From Sorex araneus (taxonomy: Eukaryota; Chordata; Mammalia; Eulipotyphla; Soricidae), in the NCBI RefSeq assembly GCF_027595985.1, contig NC_073304.1, positions 214,798,500-214,862,499 of the forward strand: 64,000 nt of DNA, in the 5' to 3' direction. The translations under genes were made by a program, and so were the position numbers. Position 1 is the first letter of the stretch; every line of letters begins with the position of its first letter. Under the pieces are notes generated by a model. It ran no database searches. It worked only from the letters and a program-made list of their open reading frames with translations, and was not told where the DNA came from. Shown here piece after piece: positions 52,885 through 63,885 of the stretch.

Positions 52885-53175
52885 AACATTGGTCAAAGGA
52901 CACGAACTGACTTCTGGAAGAGTAATACGTTTTGGTAGATCTAATGTACAGTTTAGTGATGGTAGGGACGAATACTGTTATTAGTCCAAGTTGCTAAGAC
53001 ATTGTACCTTAAATGCTCTCCCAATAAGAGATAACTATGTGATATAATAGAGGGATTAGGCAACTCTAGAGTAGCAGTTATATTATAATATGTAGATGCA
53101 TCAAATCAACACATTATATGCCTTAAACTAACATAATGCAATTAGTCAGAGATAACTCAATCCAAATATAAGTAG
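52885..53175 (+). mobile_element. L1 3'UTR relic
   Basis: AGATCTAATGTACAGTTTAG, AAGTTGCTAAGACATTGTAC, TTAAATGCTCTC and ATCAAATCAACACATTATAT follow the order of old L1 3'UTRs. Confidence 0.65.
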
Positions 53176-53428
53176 TTTTTATGTTTGGTAATTTTCCAAC
53201 TTAAAATGAAAGGCATTTGGTTTGTGCTCTCAGAACTCTTAGGAAACCACTACGAGGCTTTTAAGGGAAAGTGTGTACATTTAAGCCCAAGGCATCCAGC
53301 GCCAGAACAGACTCTGAGCCTAGAGCCTGCTCCAAGCCCACATCTCTCCTTAAGGAAGGTTCCACAAGAACAGCCACAGGCATGTTCTGGACGCAGTTTA
53401 GTTTAGAGGGGATCAGCCTCCAAAGATT

Positions 53429-53512
<84 letters not shown>

Positions 53513-53619
53513 CAGAGAGAGAAAGAGAGAGAGACAGAGAGAGAAAGAGAGAGACAGAGAGAGACACAGAGACACAGAGAGGAAGAGACAGAGAGAGACA
53601 GAGAGAGAGAGAGAAAGAG
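53429..53619. repeat. Compound (GT)n(GA)n microsatellite
   Basis: About 32 bp of GT, then about 155 bp of GA with AAAG and ACAG interruptions. Confidence 0.97.
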
Positions 53620-54786
53620 ATCTTCCAATTTTGTTGTTTTTGTTTCTTGGAACAAAAACCTCTCTCTGAGGACTGCTTCAGTTATGGGGGTCAGAAGCTG
53701 TGAAGGGGGGCTGGACCATAAGATGTTAAACTCTGGTTCGCTGGGAGGACTTCAGTTTTTTTAGCAAAGACAATGGGGAATCAGAGCAAGAAATCAAACC
53801 TCTCAAAGGGCATTCTCCCCCACACCCCCAAGCCTCAAGCCTCCCGCTCTGAGCAAGGCAAATAGGTGGTTTAGGACTTGAGGGGTCAGGCCCTTGGCTT
53901 GTCACATCTCGTGAATTTTGGAGGGAAAACTCAGCTTTATTTTCAGAAACCCGGAAAGCAGCCTGCACGTATCCTGATAATGATCACCAAGAGCCCGCCC
54001 CGGGCTCCCAGATGCAAAACAGACAAGTAAAAGCAAAACCAAAACAACCACGGAAAGCAGAAATGGGCAAGTTGTGCCTAAAATGACTTTCTTGCAAGTA
54101 GGTTTTAGACTATCTTCTCCATTCTCCATGGGTCAGGACCCATGGGGTCTTAAACAGAGGACCCCCAATTCTCCCTCCCAGGAGTTTGGAAGCTGCTGCA
54201 AATCTCAGAGATGGTTGCCAGTCCTTACTTGAGGAACCTTCTTTCTGCCCTGCTCCTTTTGTCTGTCTGTCTTGGTAGAAATAGAGACTCCTTTGGGAAG
54301 CATAGAATGAGGACAGAGGGGCTCTCCCAAGTGGGCAGCTGGCCTTGTGGGTGGGTGGGGTGGGAGTAACCCTCAGTCATGAGCCCACTGGCCTCTTTCT
54401 GGCACCTTCCATGCTCCCTCCCAGGTTTTGTGTTTTGTTTCACACCAATTCCCCAGACCTTGGGCTGCCTGCCTGCCTGCCACTCTACCCGAAGGAAACT
54501 GGGTCTTAAAGAGTGTCTGATGCAGCCCTTCCTCCAGCAGAGCAGCAGGAGACCAGGCGCGGGAAGGGGGGAAGGGAATGCTTTATCCAACACACCCAGC
54601 ACCCATAAACCCCTTCCTAAGACTCTCTGCTCTGAAGGGGAGTGGCCCAGGGCTCCCAGGGCTGGACGTGGGACCGACCTGGGCTGTGCTGGGGAAGGTG
54701 GAGCTGAGGAGATTGGCCTCCCCTCAAAGCCCTGGGACTGAAGACCGTTGAGGCACCAGATGGTTTTCCAGCTCTGCCTACGTGGC

Positions 54787-54788
<2 letters not shown>
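53620..54788. other. Unique sequence upstream of HOXB13
   Basis: No repeat or gene recognised. The long minus ORF over 54225-54920 runs through a CA repeat and lacks motifs. Confidence 0.5.

Positions 54789-54823
<35 letters not shown>
54789..54823. repeat. (GT)n microsatellite
   Basis: About 17 GT units. Confidence 0.97.
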
Positions 54824-54824
<1 letters not shown>

Positions 54825-55345
54825 TGTCCTTCTGAGGAAGGGGGATCTTGGCTTCTGTTCAGGGACCCTCGAGAGATTTTGGCCCGCTTCCTCCCCTTCT
54901 CTGTCCCTCTCTGACTCCACTCATAGCTCTCTGGTTGCTTCTATTTCAAGGTGGGCTACATGATTGGAAAGTGCTTTTGCCCTTAGCAGCCTGGCTCTTG
55001 GTTGCTTCCCAAAACTACCGGTTGGACATGGAGCCCAGGCACCCTCAGATTTCATAGCCGGTTCCCTTAACCTCCAGTTCCAAGCACTGGGTTTGCCCCT
55101 CGAGGGCACTAAACTCAGGGACAGGACAGCGACGACAGCACCAGCTATGCCTCTTCTCTGCTGATCTTGAAATCCTGGACCGCAGGAGCATTTTATCCAA
55201 AATATTTTCCTCCGCCACCATTGGGCTCGGCCCGGAGAAGGGCCCCGGCTGGCTGCCTTGGCGGCTGGCGTAGAAGCTGTTCCACTACCCCACCAGGCTG
55301 CCTCCTGCCAAGGGAGGGCTCTGTGCTTGTGGGCACTGCTGCCTG

Positions 55346-55822
55346 ACTCTGGAAAAGAACAAGGGAAAATAAAGAGGACGGGAAAGGGGGAAAGTGTGTG
55401 TGCTGGGGGAAAAGTACCGAGGAAAGAGGAACGACGGAGAGAAACAGTAAAGAAATAACCAAGAGGGGCAGATTGAAAAGGAGGATGAAAAGAGAAAATG
55501 AAAGGAAAAGATGACAGGCTAAAAATGCACATAAACAGAGCAATAGTGAAAAGAAAAGATAGAAAGCAACCAAAGGAAAAATAAAGGTAAACGGTATGTA
55601 TGTGTGTGTGTGTGAGTTAGGGAGACTGGCACAGAAAATAATAAAGACTGAAACTAAACAAGCAAGATGGAATATAGAAAAAGAAAGAGAGATTGTGGGA
55701 AATCTGTGGGAAGAAAATTACAAGTATTAAAAAGAAAAAGAAAGCTAGCAAGAAAGTCGAGGTGAATGAAAGAAAATAGAGATAGAAAGAAAGATTGGAT
55801 AAAGAAAGAGAAAAAAGGGCAC
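55346..55822. repeat. Purine-rich low-complexity tract
   Basis: About 470 bp made mostly of A and G on the plus strand without strict periodicity. It probably derives from decayed AG/AAAG repeats and causes the pyrimidine-derived Leu/Phe/Ser-rich ORFs on the minus strand. Confidence 0.7.
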
Positions 55823-56400
55823 ATCCCAGTTAGGCCATTTAATAAAACCTAGAGAAGGTGCGAGGCGGGGAGCTGCAGAACCGCCATCTTTTTCAAGAAG
55901 GAAGTGTCGCTGCTGCAAATAAATTCTCATTTATTCATCACCACTGACCCTAGACCTTGGTCTCAAACACAAGCTCCAGCTGGCAGAACCAAAGCACAAC
56001 TGCTCACTTTGCTTTAAAAAAAAAAAAAATCCAATAGCAGCAACAAAACCGTAATTTAACAAATGCTCCTCCCCCCCAGGAGATGGGCACCTCTCCCTCC
56101 TCCCCCTAGCTGGGGATTTGGGGCCCCGGTGAGGGAGGGAGCTGACACGGAGGTGCCAAGTCCCCTTGGCCGGAACCCCCAGGGGCGTGGCGTCTGTGCT
56201 CAAAGACTGGGCTATAAAGGTCATAGGCGGTCTATGGGGCCTCACTGAATGGGCTCCGGGAGGTAAACAGACTCTTAACTTTCAACTTGGCCTTGACCTT
56301 CCTGGAGGTGTCTGGCTGGTATGTAAAGGAGCCCTTGAGGCTTTCAGTGGAGTTGGACTGGGTCTGTAAGGGGGGCTGAGGGCGCCGGCAAGGCAGGGGC
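55823..56400. promoter_or_regulatory. Candidate regulatory block about 4.5 kb upstream of HOXB13
   Basis: Repeat-free. Contains TTTAATAAAACC and AAATAAATTCTCATTTATTC (homeodomain/CDX-like), TATAAAGGTCA (56213-56223, TATA box overlapping a nuclear-receptor half-site) and TTGACCTT (56293-56300, inverted half-site). This is inference from motifs only. Confidence 0.28.
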
Positions 56401-57289
56401 TCTTGGGGATGGGGGGGGGTCTGTTAGGAGGCTCCCAGATGAACACAAAAGACTGGGAGAAGGTTGGGCTCCATTTAGTCAGGCTGGGAATTACCAGGTT
56501 TCAGCCCTGAGATCAGGTGGAGTCCCAGAGAGGATTGGGAAGCTTTGAGCCTCAGTTTTTCTATGTGTAAATATCAGACTTACTCAATGATGTCAGAAAT
56601 AAGGGGTGCTCTTCAGGACAATCCTCTTTTTTTCGGGTAGCTTGTGGTTCCTTAGAAATAGCTATTCATGTGGAGATACAAACACGTCACAGTTATTTGC
56701 TTTAGTGTGAAAAATGTCATTTATTCTCCACAGCAGTTCACGGAGGGAGTAGTGATCAGCCACTTTCCCAGAGAGAAAACTTCGTTGTACCTTCTAAGAC
56801 ATCAGTTGTGGTCATGGGTTGATGCAAGTACATAAACATGTGCAAGCACATGAGCAGCCAGAGCACACACTCACTTGTTCTACATATGATCTCTCAAAAG
56901 ATTCCTCAGGAAAAAAAAATTCCTCAGTTCAGGATCCCACCACCTACTACACGTTGAATAAATTGTAAAGTAACACAAGAACAAAAGCCCTCCCTATTAA
57001 TCATGAAATGAACTTTTTTCTAGTAGTCTAGAGCGTTGCTGGGAACTTTTCCAGGGCAAGAGTAGAATTGGTCATCTCTGCATTCCACCTGGATGCCTCT
57101 CCATGCTCTTAAGCTGTTAGTCATGAATAAGACATGAATAAAATAGATAAGAACTCTGATATCTACATATCAAAAAAGCACATTGCAGGTTGATGAACGG
57201 AGGGAGGAGGGGGAGCTGAGGACAAATAAATAAATGTTTGAAAAAACAGTGCAGGGCAATCTTGTCATTAACATTGGCATCTTTTAAAT
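56401..57289. other. Mostly unique sequence with possible MIR debris
   Basis: GAGCCTCAGTTTTTCTATGT near 56549 and TCATTTATTCTCCACAGCAG near 56708 resemble MIR fragments. Otherwise nothing recognised. Confidence 0.4.
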
Positions 57290-57446
57290 AGTTTTTTTGG
57301 GGTGACGAGTGGCCAGGACTACTCTTGGCTCTGTGCTCAAGGGTCACTCTAGGTGATGTTTGGAGACCATGTACAGGGTCAAGAATCAAACTGGGGCTGG
57401 CCACATATAAGATAAGCGTCTTAACCCCTGTACTCTCTCGCCAGGT
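57290..57446 (-). repeat. Diverged SINE
   Basis: Ends TACTCTCTCGCCAGG; body TCTTGGCTCTGTGCTCAAGG. Confidence 0.65.
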
Positions 57447-57956
57447 CCTGGTCATGCATCTTTGAAATTTGTATTTACCTTCTCTTCTACAAATTCAGAG
57501 GTAACTTATGTATAGGAACGGGTAGGCACATGCAGTGTTCTTCTTGAATATCACTGGAAAATGAACACAACCGTGTAATGTGTAATTAGCTCTCAGACTG
57601 AGACTAAGGACATGGTTTCCTGATGTCACCTCCCAGTCAGGAATCCCACACCCCAGGCTCATCTCTAGATATCTACCATCAGAGATTAATTTTATTCATC
57701 CTCAGGCTGCAGAGAAGCAGAATCATACAGTAGTTGCTCTGCATCTGGTTTCTTTCTCACATTTCTGTGTGATTTACCCATATAACGTGGTTGTCAGTTC
57801 TAAAAATTGCTGTGTATGTAATACTCTATTGCTTAATGACAGCATAACTTATTTACCCAGTCTGCTATTGATTGGCATTTGAGTTCTTTCTATTTTTGGT
57901 ATTGCAGTTATGATTTATCTATAATAAATACACTGCTTAATACATTAATACACGTC

Positions 57957-58120
57957 CTGTTTTTGAGCCACACCCACCAGTGCTCAAGGCTTCTTCCTGG
58001 CTCTGTGCTTAGGGATCATTCCTATCACCCTTGGGGGAATCATATGGGGTGCTGGGGATTGAATTCAGGTTGGCCGCCTGCAAGGCAAGTGCCCTTCTTG
58101 CTGCACTGTCTCTCTAGCTC
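57957..58120 (-). repeat. Diverged SINE
   Basis: GAGCCACACCCACCAGTGCT to CTGTCTCTCTAGCTC. Confidence 0.75.
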
Positions 58121-58143
58121 TAGCTCAATATATGTATTTCCTC

Positions 58144-58408
<265 letters not shown>

Positions 58409-58615
58409 CAATACATCTCTTCCCATGAATGTAAATACCTGCTTCTGTTGGGTACTATGCCCAGGAATGGAATTGTTATGGCAGCAATACTTTTAAAATT
58501 TAAGTATCTATTCATATTTGTGCTATCATCTTTCAAAAACCTTGAAGTAGAACTTCTAATATTTCAGCCTTTCAAAGACATGGAAGAGGATATAAAAATC
58601 CACAGGGATAGAGTT

Positions 58616-58990
58616 GGCTAGAGTTAGTATAGGGATAGGCACTAGCCTGTATAAAGGTAATACCTGGTTTGATCCCCAGCACCACATATGGATCCAGAAG
58701 CACTACCAAGAGTGATCCCTTATGCAGATCCAAGAATAACTGGGCACTGCTGAGTGTGCCTCAAGCCTGTTTCCCCATCTGGTCCCCCAAAAGAAAGAAA
58801 CTGAAAAGCTTCAAAGAGCTATCATTGAGGCTGCTGTTCTGGGTTCCATCTCCAGCATCTCATAGGGTCCCCTGAGCACCGCCAGGAGTGATTCCTGAGT
58901 GCAGAGCCAGGAGGAACCCCTGAGCACCACTGCCAAATGACTCAAATACCAAAAACCAAACCCACCCAAGGAAAACAAAACAAAAAAGCC
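58616..58990 (+). repeat. Two SINEs, diverged and head-truncated
   Basis: 58616-58800 is diverged. 58822-58990 starts at the B-box region (GGTTCCATCTCCAGC) and is otherwise close to consensus. Confidence 0.72.
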
Positions 58991-60360
58991 CAGCCAAAAC
59001 AAAGAGCTCTCTTCTCTCCTGATCTTTTCAAATGCAGTGTGATGGATGGAGAGAGGATTTCTCTGGGGGGTGTCTGGTCATTAGCTATGCTTGCTGAGGG
59101 TGATCCAGAATCTCCACTGTCAAGACAGGCAGCTTCGACTTGCACAGGTCCTTCCCCAGTAAGAACGGCTCAAGTTCAGATTGTTCAGGTGTTCAGACTG
59201 AAGCACAATTTGCCTTCAGACTGGTGCAGAACGAGGAAGAAGCACTGTCTCCTCCAGCAGACCTGGGGCTTCCCGGAAAGTGAGAGCAGCAGGATTTGAT
59301 TTGGGCTAGCAATGTGTGCCACAGAAAATCATTAAAGACAGATTTTCGAAAGAGACCAGTGAAGGGTTAGATCCCATAGAGGGCCTCTGGCAACCCCTCC
59401 AGCCTTTCCTAGTGAGGACATTTAAAGCCTGAAGGAAGCCGAGAGGGGTCCAATTCTTTCCTGACACTCAGTTTGGGGCCAGGGCTTGGGTGTGTCTCCC
59501 ATGCCTCTTGGACAGAGAGGCTAGATGTTTCTCCTTTCTTGGGGGCCCAGAAACCCCACCTGGAATTCATGGGCATTTAGCCAGGCCTGGGAGATGGATT
59601 TCTGCATCCCACCCTCCCCTTCAACCTCCAGTTCTGTGCTGCATCCTGGTCTCATCTGGACAACATCGCTCTCTGGCAGATGAGTCACGTGAGTCTGTCT
59701 TCCGTCTTTCCCCACCTCAAAGCGGAAATCCACTGGCCACATCTAGAGGCTCTGTCCCCCACTCTCCACTCCCCCACCTGAGTGATAGCTCCAGATTTCA
59801 GGCTCCCCTAGAAGCTGGGGGCCCCTCCCTGTCCCTCACCCCTCCCTCCCCTGGGCCTCCCTTTTTCCTGGGGACTGGGCTCCCCCTGCACTTCCCTGGG
59901 CCCCTAAGCAGCTCCTGAGTGTGCATCCGCCCATGCCTGGGAGGAGGTGTGTGTATGAGGGGTGAGGCACCCGGGGTAAACTGGGGTGTCAGGATCCGAA
60001 GCACACAGCCAGGGGCTCTCGGAAACACTCATTGCAGCCCATTCCTCAGCCTCTCTGGGTTTAGGCAGTCAGGGTTCCCCCTTCAGGCCCAGAGAGGCCT
60101 CCCCGCCCAGCCCCGGCTCCCCTTCCCCCCGCCCCCCAGGAGATGGACACTTTATGGGGAGAGCTTTTTATTCTCTCGTTAAACCTGCCAAAGCGCAGGA
60201 GACAGAGCCAGGGAAGGAGAGGAGGGGACGGAGGTGGGGCCTGGCTCCCTGTCCACTCTCCGCCCCACGTCCGCCTGGCACCCCGCCCCTCCCAAGACTA
60301 GGGTCCAAACTAGGAAGCAGAGAAAAGATACCTCCTTTTTTTATCTGCAGAGTTGGGGGG
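58991..60360. other. Unique sequence upstream of HOXB13
   Basis: Repeat-free 1.37 kb. 60140-60190 has CTTTATGGGG, CTTTTTATTCTC and CTCGTTAAACC, AT-rich strings in a GC-rich context that resemble CDX/posterior-HOX sites. Likely proximal regulatory sequence of HOXB13. Confidence 0.4.
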
Positions 60361-60382
60361 GGAGAGGAGAGAGAGAGAGGGT

Positions 60383-60423
<41 letters not shown>

Positions 60424-60462
60424 GGAGGGAGAGAGAGAGAGAGGGAGAAAGAGAGAGAGAGA

Positions 60463-60534
<72 letters not shown>

Positions 60535-60536
60535 GA
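60361..60536. repeat. (GA)n tract next to the HOXB13 promoter
   Basis: About 175 bp of nearly pure AG with GGGA, AAAG and ATGG interruptions, ending about 160 bp before a TATA-like box. Spurious ORFs of Arg/Glu or Ser/Leu repeats on both strands come from it. Confidence 0.96.
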
Positions 60537-60539
60537 GAG

Positions 60540-60792
60540 CGCCGCGGGGGTTAAGCCTTTTCGCAATTTCTGCCAGGAGGATTTTATTAGCTTCTGTCCC
60601 GACCGCAGCCAATGGGCGCGCGAGCCCAGGCGCCTGCGTCTCCTGCGTCAGGACGGCCAGGCTGAGCGAATGCAGGTGCCTTTCGAGCTGGGAGCGATTT
60701 AAAACGGATTCCCAGGGCCTAGGTGGGCAGCGCGAGCTGGGTGCCCCTTGGACCCCCGCCCCCCAGCACCCCATGAACCGATCCTCAGCTCC
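60540..60792 (+). promoter_or_regulatory. HOXB13: HOXB13 proximal promoter and 5'UTR
   Basis: CpG-rich sequence with TTTTATTAG (60582-60590, posterior-HOX-like), a CCAAT box (CAGCCAATGGGCGCG, CCAAT at 60609-60613) and a TATA-like ATTTAAAA (60697-60704). The TATA-like box lies 89 bp upstream of the start codon, giving a short 5'UTR. The transcription start itself is inferred. Confidence 0.65.
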
Positions 60793-61396
60793 ATGGAGCC
60801 GGGCCCTTATGCTGCCCTGGACGGGGCCAAGGATGTAGACGGTTTGCTGGGAGCGGCTGCGGGTCGCAATCTGGTCGCCCATACGCCCCTAGGCAGCCCC
60901 CCGGCAGCGCCATCGCTGATGCCCGCTGTCAACTATGCCCCCCTGGACCTGCCAGGCTCTGCGGAACCGCCAAAGCAGTGTCCCCCCTGTCCCCCCGGAC
61001 CTCCCCAGGGGGCGTCGCCAGCTCCGGTGCCTTACAGCTACTTTGGAGGCGGGTACTACTCCTGCCGGGTGTCCCGCAGCTCGCTGAAACCCTGCGCGCC
61101 GGCTCCCACCTTGGCCACCTACCCCACGGAGGCGCCGGTGGCGGGAGAGGAGTACCCCAGCCGCCCCACCGAGTTTGCCTTCTACCCCGGGTACCCGGGG
61201 CCCTACCAGCCTATGGCCAGTTACCTGGATGTGTCGGTGGTGCAGACCCTCGGCACCCCAGGGGAGCCCCGCCACGACTCCCTGCTGCCCGTGGACAGTT
61301 ACCAGCCCTGGGCCCTTCCCGGAGGCTGGAATGGCCAGATGTGCTGCCAGGGAGAACAGACTCCTCCAGGCCCCTTCTGGAAAGCGGCATTTGCAG
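60793..61396 (+). CDS. HOXB13: HOXB13 exon 1
   Basis: Runs from the ATG to donor GTAACC at 61397, encoding 201 residues plus the first base of an Asp codon. Contains the whole N-terminal activation and MEIS-interaction region. The exon lies in a CpG island. Confidence 0.97.
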
Positions 61397-62008
61397 GTAA
61401 CCTGTCCCACTCCTCTGGGTCTCCTTAGCTGGGAGAGTGAGGAGAAGCTCCTGTTGGTATTACAGGGCACAAGAAAAGACTTGGGGAGGTTGGGGGGAAG
61501 GAGCTTGGCGCTTCTTGGTGGCTTGGGTTGGTGAAGAGGCCACTGGCGGTGCAGAGGGTTTTGGGGAGGGTTGGAGCTGGGTATTCTCGGTTGCTGGGCC
61601 AGTCCCTGGGCTCCTGTTCCTCCCCAGAAAGGACGTAGGAGCCTTTGGCCATCAGAGAGGGCTCAGTAGCAGGATTCCCCGAAGGGCTACCCAGCAGGAT
61701 TCCAGTGAAGTTCCTTATGGGGGGTGGGGTATGAAAATGGAGAACTAACCTAAGGCCTCACACATGCAAAGCAAACTGTACCCTCAGCCTTCCAGTTTAG
61801 TTATTCAAACCGAGTCCTACAAAGAAAAAAAAAAACCCCAAAAAGCAATTCTCAATCCAGGGAGTGTGGGGATGAGAACAGAGGGATTCAATGTCCCTGA
61901 AGTAGAGAAGCCAACTCTTTAGTTTCAGTGCACTTTTCTATAGCCAAAGGAAAAGGAAATTTTAAGTTTCCTGCAGCTCTAGTGTGTGTGTGTGTGTATG
62001 TGTGTGTG

Positions 62009-62068
<60 letters not shown>

Positions 62069-62355
62069 TTAGGCAGAACTTGCCTGCACAATCTCCAAGT
62101 ATCCTCAAGTAGAAAATGCAGGTGAGGGCGAACAGATGTAGTTTGTGGGTCAAGATTGATTGGTTCTGGGGCTGGAGTGATAGCACAGCGGGTAGGGCAT
62201 TTGCCTTGCACACGGCCGACCCGGGTTCGATTCCCAGCATCCCATATGGTCCCCTGAGCACGGCCAGGGGTAATTCCTGAGTGCAGAGCCAGGAGTAACC
62301 CCTGAGCATCGCTGGGTGTGACCCAAAAAGCAAAGAAAAAAAAAAGATTGATTGG

Positions 62356-62415
<60 letters not shown>

Positions 62416-62908
62416 TGTCAGACTCATGGGTGTCAGGATGAGGTGGCCTGAAGAAACCTAGTCTTTTCCAGTCTGGAAGGTGATCCAAGGTCTAGGTAGA
62501 AACTTTGTGGGAAGCAGGAGCCCAGAGCACAGATGCACTTGGTGCTGAGCTGGGCTGAGGGGGAGACCCTTGCAGGAAATGCTTGCAGGGCCTGGCCCTG
62601 GCCCCGGGCTTGATGGGGATCTGAGTCCGCATCTCTCCTTCCCTCTGGCTGCCCCCACAGACCCAGCCTCCCAGCACCCTCCAGACTCCTTTCGCCGGGG
62701 CCGCAAGAAGCGCATTCCCTACAGCAAGGGGCAGTTGCGGGAGCTGGAACGAGAGTATTCGGTGAATAAGTTTATCACCAAGGATAAGCGGCGCAAGATC
62801 TCAGCGGCCACCAGCCTCTCGGAGCGCCAGATCACCATCTGGTTTCAGAATCGTCGGGTCAAGGAGAAGAAGGTCCTTTCCAAGGTCAAGCCCAGTGCCA
62901 CTCCATGA
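60793..62908 (+). CDS. HOXB13: HOXB13, posterior homeobox transcription factor, complete (2 exons)
   Basis: HOXB13 is a nuclear DNA-binding factor that patterns posterior axial and urogenital tissue and partners with MEIS and, in prostate, the androgen receptor. Exons 60793-61396 and 62661-62908 join in phase 1 and encode 283 residues (human 284). The start [14 protein letters not shown] aligns with human MEPGNYATLDGAKD. An in-frame ATG at 60748 exists, but the conserved start is preferred. The N-terminal HoxA13-type region includes [39 protein letters not shown] and [18 protein letters not shown]. Gly85 (codon 61045-61047) is the counterpart of human Gly84, mutated in familial prostate cancer. 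The homeodomain, [13 protein letters not shown] to [11 protein letters not shown], keeps W48, F49 and N51. Differences from human include loss of two residues just before FRRGRKKR and AA to SV at homeodomain positions 21-22. Confidence 0.98.
61981..62066. repeat. Compound (GT)n(GA)n microsatellite in HOXB13 intron
   Basis: GTGTGTAT units followed by about 28 GA units. Confidence 0.97.
62169..62344 (+). repeat. SOR-type SINE in HOXB13 intron
   Basis: Near-consensus copy flanked by the 16-bp repeat AGATTGATTGGTTCTG (62153-62168 and 62345-62360). It is a recent insertion inside a Hox gene, where retroposons are usually scarce. Confidence 0.96.
62358..62414. repeat. (GT)n microsatellite
   Basis: About 28 GT units directly after the SINE's target duplication. 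Confidence 0.97.
62661..62908 (+). CDS. HOXB13: HOXB13 exon 2 (homeodomain)
   Basis: Completes the Asp codon, then [17 protein letters not shown], the 60-residue homeodomain and [11 protein letters not shown], stop TGA at 62906-62908. Human has DSSGQHPPDACAFRRG in the linker, so two residues are missing here. Confidence 0.98.
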
Positions 62909-62965
62909 GGGAGCGCCTGGAGTGGAGCCGGGGAGGGAGGAGGGAAGTGGGATTCTTCTGGAGAC

Positions 62966-63003
62966 GGGACCCTGCCAGGGAGGGCCCTCCCTGGCAGGGT
63001 CCC
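62966..63003. repeat. Perfect 38-bp palindrome in HOXB13 3'UTR
   Basis: The left arm GGGACCCTGCCAGGGAGGG (62966-62984) is the exact reverse complement of 62985-63003, with no spacer. Pairing stops at the next base on either side. As RNA it could form a stem of about 17 bp with a four-base GGCC turn. Confidence 0.95.
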
Positions 63004-63242
63004 CTCCTTCACTCAGCAGAGGGGCTCTCACAGGAGACACTGCCGGGCTGGTATCCCCGAGTGTCCCAGAGAAACCACCTGTGGGGCCGGAATAAGAACA
63101 TTCACAGGATGGGCCCCACACATAACCATTGGCAGCAGCAATAATCATCACTGTGCTATTTCTCTGATCATTAGCCATAATTGTGATCTGGAGCTTGCTG
63201 GAGCACCTTAGGAACCGGCTTATACAAATTGAGATGATCATG

Positions 63243-63248
63243 AATAAA
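63243..63248 (+). terminator. HOXB13: Polyadenylation signal AATAAA
   Basis: Canonical hexamer 335 nt after the HOXB13 stop, in TGAATAAACTTGG. It could give a short 3'UTR form. Confidence 0.5.
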
Positions 63249-63885
63249 CTTGGAAGTGGACCGGTGGCAGGGCAGCTTCCTGTGGATCCCCCTCTGCTCT
63301 CCAAGCCCATCCCCCAGCCCAGGAATGGCTGGAGAGAGGAGAAATGGCCTCTTTACCCCTGGGACTATGTTGCGCATTTAGCATTTGTCTAAACTGGGCA
63401 AAGCCCACTTCCTTCCTGCCCTCCTTCTAGGTTGTGCCCATGGTTTCCAGAATCCCCTTCTCTAATGTCTAGATTTTTGTACTTGTGTGAAAATCTTGCT
63501 GGAGGCTTCCCTCTCCGGTGGGCCTGCCCCGCTTCCTTGCAGGGGAAAGGAATCTGAGGAAAATGTCTGGATAAGTCACTGTGTCTTGCTTCCTCCCCTC
63601 TCTTCCAAATTTCCCAAGTCTTTTCTTGATATTCTTGGTGGTCTTGGGCCCTAGGCAGGTCATGGTCCATGGGGTATTTGGGAACCAGTGAAATAGATAT
63701 TTGGTGGCCTTATAGACTCAGCCCCTCTCAGGCACCAACAGTTACAACACCAGAAGCACTATCCTACTTGCTGGCATGGCCTACAGGCCTACGTCCCGTG
63801 CAGCCAGAATGAGGCCCCAGAAAATGACTGTCTCTACTCCTTGATCCTCTCCTTGCTTCCCTGAGGTCCCAGGCCTGCCAGATGC

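Larger units (their letters stand above)
61397..62660 (+). other. HOXB13: HOXB13 intron
   Basis: 1264 bp with GT-AG ends (acceptor TGCCCCCACAG). It carries a compound GT/GA microsatellite, a young SINE and a second GT array at 62358-62414. Confidence 0.95.

Noticed and set aside
53271..53703. Arg/Glu-repeat and Ser/Leu-repeat ORFs
   Set aside because: Translation of GA/GT microsatellites. The same applies at 37066-37614, 42096-42299, 60234-60882 and 61888-62125.
54225..55532. 231- and 203-codon minus ORFs upstream of HOXB13
   Set aside because: They cross a CA repeat and a purine-rich tract. Composition explains the openness and no motifs are present.
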